Origin: Eubacteriales bacterium
Lineage (GTDB): Bacteria; Bacillota; Clostridia; Lachnospirales; Lachnospiraceae
Assembly (NCBI GenBank): GCA_030524545.1
Contig: JAUNGM010000022.1
Span: 1-64,000 of the forward strand
Length of the DNA: 64,000 nt
Direction: 5' to 3'
A program made the position numbers and the translations under genes. Under the pieces are notes generated by a model that was not told where the DNA came from, searched no databases, and was given only the letters and a program-made list of their open reading frames with translations. Shown here in pieces: positions 41,909 through 49,700 of the stretch. Each line of letters begins with the position of its first letter. Position 1 is the first letter of the stretch.

Positions 41909-43072
41909 CTATAGGACTTTAAGAAAAATGCGCTCAATCATTCTTTCAAACAATTGAACGCATACACCGCCATTCTCCATACCTGCCTGATCGGCTGCTC
42001 CGCCATCGGTTACCTCAGATACAAAAACCCCTTCCGGTATTCCATACATCTGCATTGCGCTTGTATCCACTGATGCGGCTTTGATGCCAAGGGATCCCTG
42101 CTGCCCGCTTTTTACCTTCTCCCGGGTAGTTTCATTCATCAGGCTGCTCAGCTTATCCGCTACGTCCGTAATTTTAATGGCATATCCCATCCCTTCAATT
42201 CCTGATGATGCAAGCTTCACAGAATTAATGCCAATCACTTCTCCGTTCATATTCAGAAGCGGCCCGCCGCTGTTGCCCGGATTAATTGCCGCATCCGTCT
42301 GGATCAGTTTTACTGCTTCTTTTTCCCCGCTGCCCCCGTCAGATTTGCTGTTTTGGGATAATGTACGGTTGTTCGCACTTACAATGCCGGTTGTTACGGA
42401 CTGGCCGTAACCAAGGGCATTACCAATCGCTACTACCTGCTCTCCTATTTTTATGCTGTCAGCATCTCCCATCACGGCAACGGATATTTTATTCTGTGTA
42501 TCTTTTGAAATGCTGTCCAGCTTTACGGCAACAACAGCCAGGTCACTGTCCGTATCCGTGCCTTTTACCTGCGCCTCATAAGAACTGTCATCCACAAAGG
42601 TAACAGACACGGTATCCACATTTTCAATCACATGATTATTCGTTACAAGCAAAAGCTCTGAATCATTTTTTCCAACAATAAATCCGGAACCGCTGCCCTC
42701 TACTTCCTTCTGGGTTGAGGAACTGCCGCCAAATGGATACATCCCGCAATAATCCTGGATCTCCTGTACCGTCTTTGTAGTAATAGAAACGACAGAAGGC
42801 ATTGCAGATTCCACAATGTCAGATACATCCAGATTCCCTTTCTCTGCTGAATCAGACTTCTTTTTACTGCTCACCAATTTCACCTCACTACCGGCCTTCG
42901 TCTGAACCGCGGCATTCACAGCCTGTCCACCCTGGGACTGTCCATTTCCCATATACATTCCTGCCAGTATCCCTGCCATTACCCCTCCGGCAAGAAGCAG
43001 GCAAAAACCGGTATTTTTTCTGTGTGTTCCATTCTGGTTTTCAGGTACGTTTTCGTAATTTTGTTTCAACAT
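41909..43072 (-). CDS. HtrA/DegP-like serine protease with truncated PDZ domain
   Basis: Membrane-anchored protease of the trypsin-like S1C family. N-terminal cytoplasmic tail, one transmembrane segment (FCLLLAGGVMAGILAGMYMG, about residues 23-42), low-complexity linker, protease domain with His in TNNHVIENV, Asp in SDLAVVAV and Ser in NPGNSGGPL. The PDZ domain begins (GIPEGVFVSEVTDGGAADQAGMENGG) but breaks off and the protein ends GVCVQLFERMIERIFLKVL, reading through a terminator hairpin. The missing portion is not found in other frames downstream. Protease activity may remain, but PDZ regulation is probably lost. Confidence 0.9.
   Translation of the reverse strand: MLKQNYENVPENQNGTHRKNTGFCLLLAGGVMAGILAGMYMGNGQSQGGQAVNAAVQTKAGSEVKLVSSKKKSDSAEKGNLDVSDIVESAMPSVVSITTKTVQEIQDYCGMYPFGGSSSTQKEVEGSGSGFIVGKNDSELLLVTNNHVIENVDTVSVTFVDDSSYEAQVKGTDTDSDLAVVAVKLDSISKDTQNKISVAVMGDADSIKIGEQVVAIGNALGYGQSVTTGIVSANNRTLSQNSKSDGGSGEKEAVKLIQTDAAINPGNSGGPLLNMNGEVIGINSVKLASSGIEGMGYAIKITDVADKLSSLMNETTREKVKSGQQGSLGIKAASVDTSAMQMYGIPEGVFVSEVTDGGAADQAGMENGGVCVQLFERMIERIFLKVL
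41921..41961 (-). terminator. terminator lying inside the 3' end of the HtrA-like gene
   Basis: Minus-strand stem GCGTTCAAT/ATTGAGCGC (one G-U pair) followed by ATTTTTCTT. It overlaps the last coding codons, supporting a deletion that fused the PDZ region to the original terminator. Confidence 0.7.
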
Positions 43073-43124
43073 AATTAAAATCCTCCTTTATCATGATGAG
43101 ATGCTTTCCTTTTCCTGTTAATGT

Positions 43125-43168
43125 ATTATGCTGTACATTTCTTAACAAATCCTGAAAGAGTTCTAAAC
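43125..43168 (-). promoter_or_regulatory. promoter with repeated operator, HtrA-like gene
   Basis: Plus-strand units TCTTAA (43140), TCCTGA (43150) and TCTAAA (43162). On the minus strand TTAAGA, 9 nt, then CATAAT (-10). No good -35 box, as expected for an activator-dependent promoter. Confidence 0.7.
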
Positions 43169-43196
43169 AAATCTAGTTTTCTGCAACATTTCAACA

Positions 43197-43233
43197 CGCG
43201 GGCTGCATGTTTTGATCCCATACAGCCCGCAAT
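43197..43233 (-). terminator. GC-rich hairpin after lipoprotein gene
   Basis: Stem GCGGGCTGTATG/CATGCAGCCCGC four nt after the lipoprotein stop. A true T tract is lacking, so it may be a weak terminator or a 3' stabilising hairpin. Confidence 0.55.
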
Positions 43234-43237
43234 CCCT

Positions 43238-43621
43238 TTAATTGCTTTGTTTCGTATTTCCGGTTGATTTACTTGCGCCAGAAGAACTGCTTTTGTTATT
43301 CGTCTTATCCTGGCTATTCTCTTTACTTACACCTTTCGTGCCTGCCGTTTTCTGATTCTTAGTGGTGCTGTTCGTTTTAGTGCTGTCTGTTTTAGTGCTG
43401 TTCGTATCGGCAGCAGTTCCCTTATTCTCATCTTTTTTAGTAGTCGTATTCTTTTCCTTGTTTTCTGTTTTCTTAGTAGTTGTATTCTTCTCCTGGGTTT
43501 CTGCCTGGGTCGTTGTCTGCCCCGTCTTCTTTTCGGTTCCAGAATTTCCGCATGCCGCCATAGAAAGTGCCATCACACCCACAACGCCTGCTACCATGCC
43601 TTTTTTTAATAATCCTTTCAT
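43238..43621 (-). CDS. small Thr/Lys-rich lipoprotein
   Basis: 127 residues. Type II signal peptide MKGLLKKGMVAGVVGVMALSMAAC with lipobox SMAAC, so it is anchored to the outer face of the membrane. The mature part is almost entirely low-complexity: repeated TTTKKxENKEKN units and TKTDSTKTNSTTK. No catalytic domain. It shares the repeated operator with the HtrA-like gene, so it is probably an envelope-stress lipoprotein or spacer. The repetitive DNA could vary in length between strains. Confidence 0.85.
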   Translation of the reverse strand: MKGLLKKGMVAGVVGVMALSMAACGNSGTEKKTGQTTTQAETQEKNTTTKKTENKEKNTTTKKDENKGTAADTNSTKTDSTKTNSTTKNQKTAGTKGVSKENSQDKTNNKSSSSGASKSTGNTKQSN

Positions 43622-43676
43622 ATTCTTCTGTTCCTTTCGTTTTGTATTTCAGGAATGTTTTATTCTTGATGCTTCT

Positions 43677-43730
43677 ATTATCGTCCCTATATCTTAACAG
43701 TTCCTGAAAAGCCCCTTAACGATTCTAAAT
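43677..43730 (-). promoter_or_regulatory. promoter with repeated operator, lipoprotein gene
   Basis: Plus-strand units TCTTAA (43692), TCCTGA (43702), CCTTAA (43714) and TCTAAA (43724): two pairs with 10-nt spacing, 12 nt between pairs. On the minus strand TTAAGA, 9 nt, GATAAT (-10). Confidence 0.7.
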
Positions 43731-43781
43731 CCACCGGATAGGATATCGTTTAGTTCAAAAGCCTAAATAACCAGTCAACAC

Positions 43782-43844
43782 AAAACGCCGCCTGCAAGCA
43801 AACCATGGAAAATTCTTTCACAGTCCGCCAGCAGGCAGCGTTTT
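43782..43844. terminator. terminator of the AAA-family gene
   Basis: Long stem AAAACGCTGCCTGC / GCAGGCGGCGTTTT on the minus strand, 20 nt after the stop of the AAA-type gene. Symmetric enough to act in both directions. Confidence 0.75.
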
Positions 43845-43862
43845 ATACAACTACTATCTATA

Positions 43863-45536
43863 CTACTGCAATCTCTCACGCAGCACTTCAACCTTACATT
43901 CATGTCGTTTATTCGCATCATCCTTACGATAGGCAATACCAACTGCAAGGATGCGTCCTGTATACTCCGGGTTCTCTCCAAACTTTCCTTCAAAGCGGAG
44001 TGCGTACCGACGATCCCTGATCTGCCTGATTGCCTCATCCGCTGTATGGTTTACCTTCAGCTCTATGATGATGGCATCATCGCTCTTTACAAATGGATAA
44101 AAAATAAAATCCACATACCCAACACCCGCTTTATCCTCCCGTTCAATCCGGTAGGAATCCAGCGCTTTCAGATATACCCATCTTATGATCGAAGCCAGTT
44201 CCGCTTCGTCGCTGTATGTCTGCAAAGGGCTGTGCGTGTTATGGGCATATTCCAGAAGTTCCGTCATAGTTTTTGTATCTCCGGCCTTTGTCGCCGCAAG
44301 CATCCTGCCCGATTCCTTTGTGAGCTTATAAACATTTCCAAGGGAGGGTTCCCGCTGAACCACCTCTGCAAATTTGTCCATCAGCTCCTTATTTGGAATG
44401 GAAACATACCCATTATCATAATTGAGAAAGCCATAAACCACCATTGCGGAAAAAATCTCATCCCTTGTCTTAAGCTCCATTGAAGTGGCCGCATACTCCT
44501 GTACCTTTGCCGGAACAGGATTGTCAGCCACCATCAAGGCCACATCATTTTTCACAGCATCCGTATTTGCCCCTATATAATAGAATATCTCATCATACGG
44601 TCCCGCACTCGTCCAGTAGCTGCCAAGCTGATCATCGCTCAATGCGCCCACCACAGACCTCGGATTATACAATTTCTTTCCTCCTGCTGTCTGATAGCCG
44701 TCATACCACAATTCCAGACCCTCACGGGTCACCTTCGGCTCACCTTTTTCCTTAAGGTACTTCTGATATAAAACATCAACTTCCTCATCCGTAAACCCAA
44801 AGTATTCACTATATTTCACTCGCGTAGCCATAGAATACTCAAAGAACATATTCAGTTCTGATCCGCTGGAATATTTCGCGATCGGCAGGATTCCCGTCAT
44901 GTAGGCCATTTCCACATAAGCTTTATCTTTCAGAAGATTACTGAGGAATCTGGTAAATGCTTTTTTATCTTCGTCCGTAACAAAATCCTGATGGTAAATA
45001 TAATCCCATTCATCAAGCACAAAGATAAACTTCTCACCGTTACAGTATTCGTACACTTTTGTCAGTGCATCCCACACAGCATCCTCGTTTTCTATTTCAG
45101 CATCAGGATAGGCCTTCCGCAGATCCGTGATCAGCCCCTTTTCATATCTTGCAATATATTGGTCATAGGACTTGCAGTTTTTTGGCATTTCATTAAATAC
45201 AATGCGAATCACATTATGCCGGTTCAAATGTTCCTCATACCAGTCATACTCAGACACTTTCAGATTACGGAACAGCCTGCTGCTGTCTACTCCTTTTCCA
45301 AAATAAGACACGATCATATTCGCCATAACCGTTTTACCAAAGCGGCGAGGCCTGGTAATGGCTACATACTTTTGCCCTTTCCCCTGGTTCGGGCCGGATT
45401 CCTCAATCTCATTTTCTTCCATCTCTACGAGCAGTACAAGTTCAGCAAGTATACTCGTCTTATCCACAAAATAGGCAGATGCGTAATCTCTGCGGAACAA
45501 GCCATATGCGCTTGTATTATTCAAATAAACACCCAT
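43863..45536 (-). CDS. AAA-ATPase-like/DUF1703 (PD-(D/E)XK nuclease-like) protein
   Basis: About 557 residues. N-terminal AAA-ATPase-like domain (NTSAYGLFRRDYASAYFVDKTSILAELV; ATP loop TRPRRFGKTVMANMI; Walker B FIFVLDEWDYIYH) and a C-terminal DUF1703 region with a PD-(D/E)XK-like core (GVGYVDFIFYPFVKSDDAIIIELKVNHTADEAIRQI...RYALRF). The family is abundant and often multi-copy in gut anaerobes; function unknown, mobility and defence have been suggested. ATG at 45536 has GGAG 5 nt upstream. Lone gene, out of keeping with its neighbours. Confidence 0.9.
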   Translation of the reverse strand: MGVYLNNTSAYGLFRRDYASAYFVDKTSILAELVLLVEMEENEIEESGPNQGKGQKYVAITRPRRFGKTVMANMIVSYFGKGVDSSRLFRNLKVSEYDWYEEHLNRHNVIRIVFNEMPKNCKSYDQYIARYEKGLITDLRKAYPDAEIENEDAVWDALTKVYEYCNGEKFIFVLDEWDYIYHQDFVTDEDKKAFTRFLSNLLKDKAYVEMAYMTGILPIAKYSSGSELNMFFEYSMATRVKYSEYFGFTDEEVDVLYQKYLKEKGEPKVTREGLELWYDGYQTAGGKKLYNPRSVVGALSDDQLGSYWTSAGPYDEIFYYIGANTDAVKNDVALMVADNPVPAKVQEYAATSMELKTRDEIFSAMVVYGFLNYDNGYVSIPNKELMDKFAEVVQREPSLGNVYKLTKESGRMLAATKAGDTKTMTELLEYAHNTHSPLQTYSDEAELASIIRWVYLKALDSYRIEREDKAGVGYVDFIFYPFVKSDDAIIIELKVNHTADEAIRQIRDRRYALRFEGKFGENPEYTGRILAVGIAYRKDDANKRHECKVEVLRERLQ

Positions 45537-45689
45537 ACTATCTCCGCACTCCTTTCCCGCCACAAGTATTCGAACATTACGGCTGAAGAGTTTACTACTT
45601 GATGATTTGAAACCTATTATGCTTTTATGCTACCATAAAGCCCTTTGGATTTCAAGCTGCCGCAAAAACTGCGTTTCTGTCAAAAATCC

Positions 45690-46496
45690 TCATTTTGTTA
45701 CTGATAGCTGCTTCATCGCTTCCTGCAGATGCTCCATATAAACCGCACGGATTCCCGGGTATTCTCCCAGCCCCTTCAGATCACAGGACACTTCATAGCC
45801 CTCTTTTTCCAGGATGCTCTTCCAGGAATCCTCATCCTCTCCGGCCAGGTCATTGTTTGCATGATCCCCGGCCACGAGCATGAAGGGAGCAAGCCGGACT
45901 TTCTTCCTGTTTCTTTTGGCAGCCTCTTTTACAACATGGTCTACGGACGGGTAAGCTTCTACCGTTGCAATAAACACATTCTCTTGCCCCATATCCTTTA
46001 ATATGAAATTCAGCGCTGCATAAACCGCATTGGAATGATGCTCTGTTCCGTGTCCCATGAAAATAAGCAGTTCCTCATCCGAAGGCTGCATTTCCTCTAA
46101 AACAGCTTTAATCACCTCTTCATTATCCTTCTGTGTAGTTAAAAGCGGAGTCCCGATGGAAATGCTCTGAAACTGATTTTCGAATTTCATGACTGCTTTT
46201 GTCATTTCCTCATTCTCAATTCCATTGATCACATGGGTCGGCTGCACAATAACCTCTTCCATGCCATCAGCCTTCATCTGCCCCAATGCTTCTTCCACGC
46301 CGAAGATCCGGATTCCGTCCCGTTTCAGCACCTTTCTGCGGATCATTCCACTGGTCCAGGCCCTGTATACGGAATGCTCCGGACAGGCTGCACGAATCTC
46401 GTCCTCGATCTTTTCGATGGTCTTTCTGCATGTCTCCGGATAGCTTGTTCCAAAGCTGACAACCAGAATTCCCACGGCCTTTTTCTTATCTGTCAC
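45690..46496 (-). CDS. cbiK: cytoplasmic CbiK sirohydrochlorin cobaltochelatase
   Basis: Class II chelatase inserting Co2+ into sirohydrochlorin in anaerobic B12 synthesis. 268 residues without a signal peptide. Both ligand histidines are present (LLIFMGHGTEHHSN; FMLVAGDHANNDLAG), plus VVSFGTSYPETCRKTIEKIE and VQPTHVINGIENEEM. GTG start at 46496 after GGGAGG. Last gene of the Opp-type operon controlled by the riboswitch at 53.5 kb, suggesting the transporter brings in cobalt. Other cbi genes are not in the window. Confidence 0.92.
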   Translation of the reverse strand: MTDKKKAVGILVVSFGTSYPETCRKTIEKIEDEIRAACPEHSVYRAWTSGMIRRKVLKRDGIRIFGVEEALGQMKADGMEEVIVQPTHVINGIENEEMTKAVMKFENQFQSISIGTPLLTTQKDNEEVIKAVLEEMQPSDEELLIFMGHGTEHHSNAVYAALNFILKDMGQENVFIATVEAYPSVDHVVKEAAKRNRKKVRLAPFMLVAGDHANNDLAGEDEDSWKSILEKEGYEVSCDLKGLGEYPGIRAVYMEHLQEAMKQLSVTK

Positions 46497-46564
46497 TTTT
46501 TTTCCTCCCGTATGCTGTATTTCATTATGTATAAAACATTATGCATAAAACACTATCTATAAAA

Positions 46565-46612
46565 GAATAAGGGCAAGATAAACTCCATGTCAAGTTTAAG
46601 ATGCCCTTATTC
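46565..46612 (-). terminator. long hairpin between binding-protein and cbiK genes
   Basis: GAATAAGGGCA...TGCCCTTATTC with inner AAACT/AGTTT pairing; on the minus strand followed by TTTTATAG. May partly terminate or be a processing site within the operon. Confidence 0.5.
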
Positions 46613-46620
46613 CCAGATAT

Positions 46621-47859
46621 TTACTGTCCTAATATTCTCTCTTTCACATCATCAACCGTGTACGCTTCTGTCAGCTCCTTCAGTTTTTCCGGAGCTGCCT
46701 CCTCACTAAATACCTTGATCACCTGCATCAGGTCATTGCAGCTATAAGCATTCTCGTAGATACCGGTGGTATAGCCGTAAAGTTCAATGAAACTCTCACG
46801 GCTGTTGGCAGTCCAGAATCCCTGATACAGACGTACGGCAGTGCCATCCGCCGTGTTGGCTTCCGGGTGTCCGGTCACTGCATTATAAACCATTGCAAAA
46901 GCCGGGCCTGCCATGGACGCATACTTGCCTTCCACATAGTCGATCTTGGAATTTCCAAAAGCATCCTCTTCTTTTATGGCCTCAAAGTTTGCTTCTGTAA
47001 AGCTGTCGATCGCACCTACCATGATGTTGGAACCCTGCGCTTGTTCCTGTGCGGAAATCTGATCCAGATAGGTGCTTGCATGGAAGGCACTCATCAGTAC
47101 ATCACAGGTGCCTTCAGAAAAAGCCTTTTCCAGATTTTCCAGGCCCTTTCCACCTTCCGTATAATCCGGGCAGAGGGTCACGGTAATGGTTCCGTCCTCG
47201 CTCTCCAGCGTCACGTTTTCTTCGGAAACAGCCAGCTTATCGGAAGTATCGGTAAGCACAAGGCCTGCCTGCTCCTCAAACACATCCAGCATTCCTTCTG
47301 CTCTGGCTGCGTGCAGGGAGTTGCCTTTGGAAGCGCCGCCTGTCATGATGACAAAAGACTTTGCCTCTGCCCCGAGAAAATGCTCTGCCATATTCCTGCC
47401 TGACTGATAGACATCTTCCATTTTCGGGCCTACGGTTCCCAAAAACCAGGGATTCTCTTTTACTGCCTCATAATCCTCATCGGCAAGGATATTGGAGCCA
47501 AGAACATAGTACATTTCATTCTCTTCGCAGAGACTCATGGTACTTTCCACATCCATGCCAAGGAAAGAAATGATTCCCTGCGCACCCTGTTCCTTCACAG
47601 CGCTGATAAATGCATTCTCTTCCTCTGCACTGTATACTTCGCCGGAGAAAATAAATTTCACCGGAAAACCCTCTTCCAGGTAGTCCTTGTAGTAATTCAT
47701 AAACATATTCATTTCCTGGCTGTCAGGATTATAGACTACCACACCGATGGTATAAACTCCGGAGCCGTCCGCCTGCGCGGCAGAAACCGGAACTGCCAAA
47801 GACAGTACCAGAAGAATCAGAAGCAGAGAACTGATCGCTCTATTTCTTTTCATTTTCAT
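46621..47859 (-). CDS. type I periplasmic-binding-protein-like secreted protein
   Basis: 412 residues. Signal peptide (MKMKRNRAISSLLLILLVLSLAVPVSA, no lipobox), then a Peripla_BP-type two-lobe protein (GVYTIGVVVYNPDSQEMNMFMNYYKDYLEE; GAQGIISFLGMDVESTMSLCEEN; FVIMTGGASKGNSLHAARAEGM; NIMVGAIDSFTEAN). Such folds usually bind sugars or nucleosides, yet this gene sits in a cobalamin-riboswitch operon between an Opp-type transporter and cbiK. It may be an accessory corrinoid or nucleoside/dimethylbenzimidazole-type ligand receptor. I do not recognise a closer subfamily. Confidence 0.8.
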   Translation of the reverse strand: MKMKRNRAISSLLLILLVLSLAVPVSAAQADGSGVYTIGVVVYNPDSQEMNMFMNYYKDYLEEGFPVKFIFSGEVYSAEEENAFISAVKEQGAQGIISFLGMDVESTMSLCEENEMYYVLGSNILADEDYEAVKENPWFLGTVGPKMEDVYQSGRNMAEHFLGAEAKSFVIMTGGASKGNSLHAARAEGMLDVFEEQAGLVLTDTSDKLAVSEENVTLESEDGTITVTLCPDYTEGGKGLENLEKAFSEGTCDVLMSAFHASTYLDQISAQEQAQGSNIMVGAIDSFTEANFEAIKEEDAFGNSKIDYVEGKYASMAGPAFAMVYNAVTGHPEANTADGTAVRLYQGFWTANSRESFIELYGYTTGIYENAYSCNDLMQVIKVFSEEAAPEKLKELTEAYTVDDVKERILGQ

Positions 47860-47874
47860 TCTGTTTTGCCTCTC

Positions 47875-48843
47875 TTATTTTTGATCTGTTACGTAACAGC
47901 AGGCCACTTCATGGCCCGGCGCCACTTCCTTCAGAACCTGCTTTTCGGTTTTGCATTTTTCCGTACAGTGTTCACAGCGGTTCTGGAACGGACATCCTGT
48001 CGGTACTTCCAGCGGGCTTGGGGCCTCGCTTTCAATACTTTCGATTTTTTTGTTCTGATCCATATGGATGGAGAACTGTGCCCCGAGAAGTGCCTGGGTG
48101 TAAGGATGCATAGAGTGATGGGCAACCTCTTCTCCCGGAAGTACCTCCACAATGTGTCCAAGATACATCACCGCAATCTGGTGCGCAAAGGACTGGATCA
48201 GTGCCAGGTCATGACAGATAAAGATCATACTGATATTCTTTTCCTTCTGAAGACGTACCAGAAGCTCGATGACAGATTCCTGTACGGAAACGTCAAGGGC
48301 TGAGGTTGCCTCGTCGCACACCAGGATCTCCGGTTCCAGGGAAAGGGCTCTTGCAATGCTGACCCTCTGTCTCTGGCCGCCGCTCATGTTATGCGGGTAA
48401 CGGTAGAGAAAATCTTCCGGAAGCTCTACCATTTTCAAAAGCTCTTTTGCCTTTGCCTCTTTTTCGCTCTTTTTGATCTTTTTGTAATTCAAAAGCGGCT
48501 CTGTCAGGATGTCCACGATCTTCATCTTTGGGTTGAAGGATGCCAGGGGGTCCTGAAAAACCATCTGCATGTTCTGACGGTTCAGCCAGGTTTCCTGCTT
48601 GGAAAGCTTTGCAATATCCTTATCATGGTACAGGATCTCGCCGCTGGTGGGCTTGTCCATAGAGATGACCATGCGGACAAAGGTGGATTTGCCGCATCCG
48701 CTTTCCCCTACGATTCCAAGGGTTTTTCCCTTATATACATTTAAATTGATATCATTGCATGCTGTCAGCGTTCTTCCGCCGGAGGCCGGGAACTGTTTGA
48801 CAATATGATTTGCTTTCATTACAATATCAGATTCATGAAACAA
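47875..48843 (-). CDS. OppF/DppF-type ABC transporter ATPase
   Basis: Second ATPase of a peptide/nickel-type importer. Walker A GESGCGKST, signature MSGGQRQRVSIARAL, Walker B PEILVCDEATSALD, and a C-terminal oligopeptide-type region with four cysteines (GCPFQNRCEHCTEKCKTEKQ), a putative Fe-S motif common in OppD/OppF. Start TTG at 48843 has GGAGGG 7-8 nt upstream; ATG at 48819 is the alternative. Overlaps the previous ATPase gene by 11 nt. Confidence 0.92.
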   Translation of the reverse strand: MFHESDIVMKANHIVKQFPASGGRTLTACNDINLNVYKGKTLGIVGESGCGKSTFVRMVISMDKPTSGEILYHDKDIAKLSKQETWLNRQNMQMVFQDPLASFNPKMKIVDILTEPLLNYKKIKKSEKEAKAKELLKMVELPEDFLYRYPHNMSGGQRQRVSIARALSLEPEILVCDEATSALDVSVQESVIELLVRLQKEKNISMIFICHDLALIQSFAHQIAVMYLGHIVEVLPGEEVAHHSMHPYTQALLGAQFSIHMDQNKKIESIESEAPSPLEVPTGCPFQNRCEHCTEKCKTEKQVLKEVAPGHEVACCYVTDQK

Positions 48844-49621
48844 AACGCCGTCCCTCCATTTCCGGAACTGCTTCCAGCAGTTTCTTTGTATAATCATTGG
48901 TCGGATGGCTCATAACCTCATCACGGGTTCCCTGATCCACCACTTTACCGTTTTTCATAACAATGAGCTGGTCAGCCATGTAAGCTGCTACGCCCAGGTT
49001 ATGAGTAACGATGATGATGCTCGTTCCGAAGGAATCCCGAAGCTCCATCATCTGACGCACGATCTGCGCCTGTGTTGTAACGTCCAGGGCGCTGGTAGGC
49101 TCGTCAGCCAGCAGAAGCTCCGGGCTGAAGGTCATTGCCATGGCAATGCCGACACGCTGGCGCATACCGCCGCTAAGCTGATGCGGATAACTCTTCATAA
49201 TATTTTCCGCATCCGGAAGACGCATTTTCTCAAGCATTGTGACTCCCAGCTTCCAGGCCTCGTCTTTGGACATTTTTCTGTGGGTGCAGATGTATTCCAC
49301 ATACTGGCTTCCGATTTTCCGGATGGGATTCAGCGTACCGCCGCAATCCTGGAAAATCATGGACATTTTTGTCCCGCGCAGCTTTCTCCATTCGTCCCTG
49401 GAGTTGTTCAGCAGGGATTTTCCCTGAAACAGGATATCTCCGGAAGTCACCCTTCCCGCTCCGGCCAGTGCCCCCAGGACAGCACGGATTACGGTTGTTT
49501 TGCCGCTTCCGCTCTCGCCTACCACGCTGATGATCTCCCCTTTCTTCATGGAAAGGTTGAAATGTTCAATGGTCGGTGCCTGTTTCCCGTACTGAACAGC
49601 CAAATCTTTTATTTCCAGCAT
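48833..49621 (-). CDS. OppD/DppD/NikD-type ABC transporter ATPase
   Basis: First ATPase of the importer. Walker [11 protein letters not shown], signature [15 protein letters not shown], Walker [15 protein letters not shown], switch His in IIVTHNLGV. At 262 residues it is shorter than OppD (about 330) and closer to NikD-length proteins, ending just after the ATPase core without the Cys-rich extension. This short form is a mild hint of a metal-type (Nik) transporter. RBS AAGGAGC. Confidence 0.92.
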   Translation of the reverse strand: MLEIKDLAVQYGKQAPTIEHFNLSMKKGEIISVVGESGSGKTTVIRAVLGALAGAGRVTSGDILFQGKSLLNNSRDEWRKLRGTKMSMIFQDCGGTLNPIRKIGSQYVEYICTHRKMSKDEAWKLGVTMLEKMRLPDAENIMKSYPHQLSGGMRQRVGIAMAMTFSPELLLADEPTSALDVTTQAQIVRQMMELRDSFGTSIIIVTHNLGVAAYMADQLIVMKNGKVVDQGTRDEVMSHPTNDYTKKLLEAVPEMEGRRFVS

Positions 49622-49700
49622 AATTTTGCTCCTTATTGTTCATGTGCAGGCGGCAGGCGGAACCAGAAGGTCTGATTCCGGCCTGCGGCTGCAGGATGTT

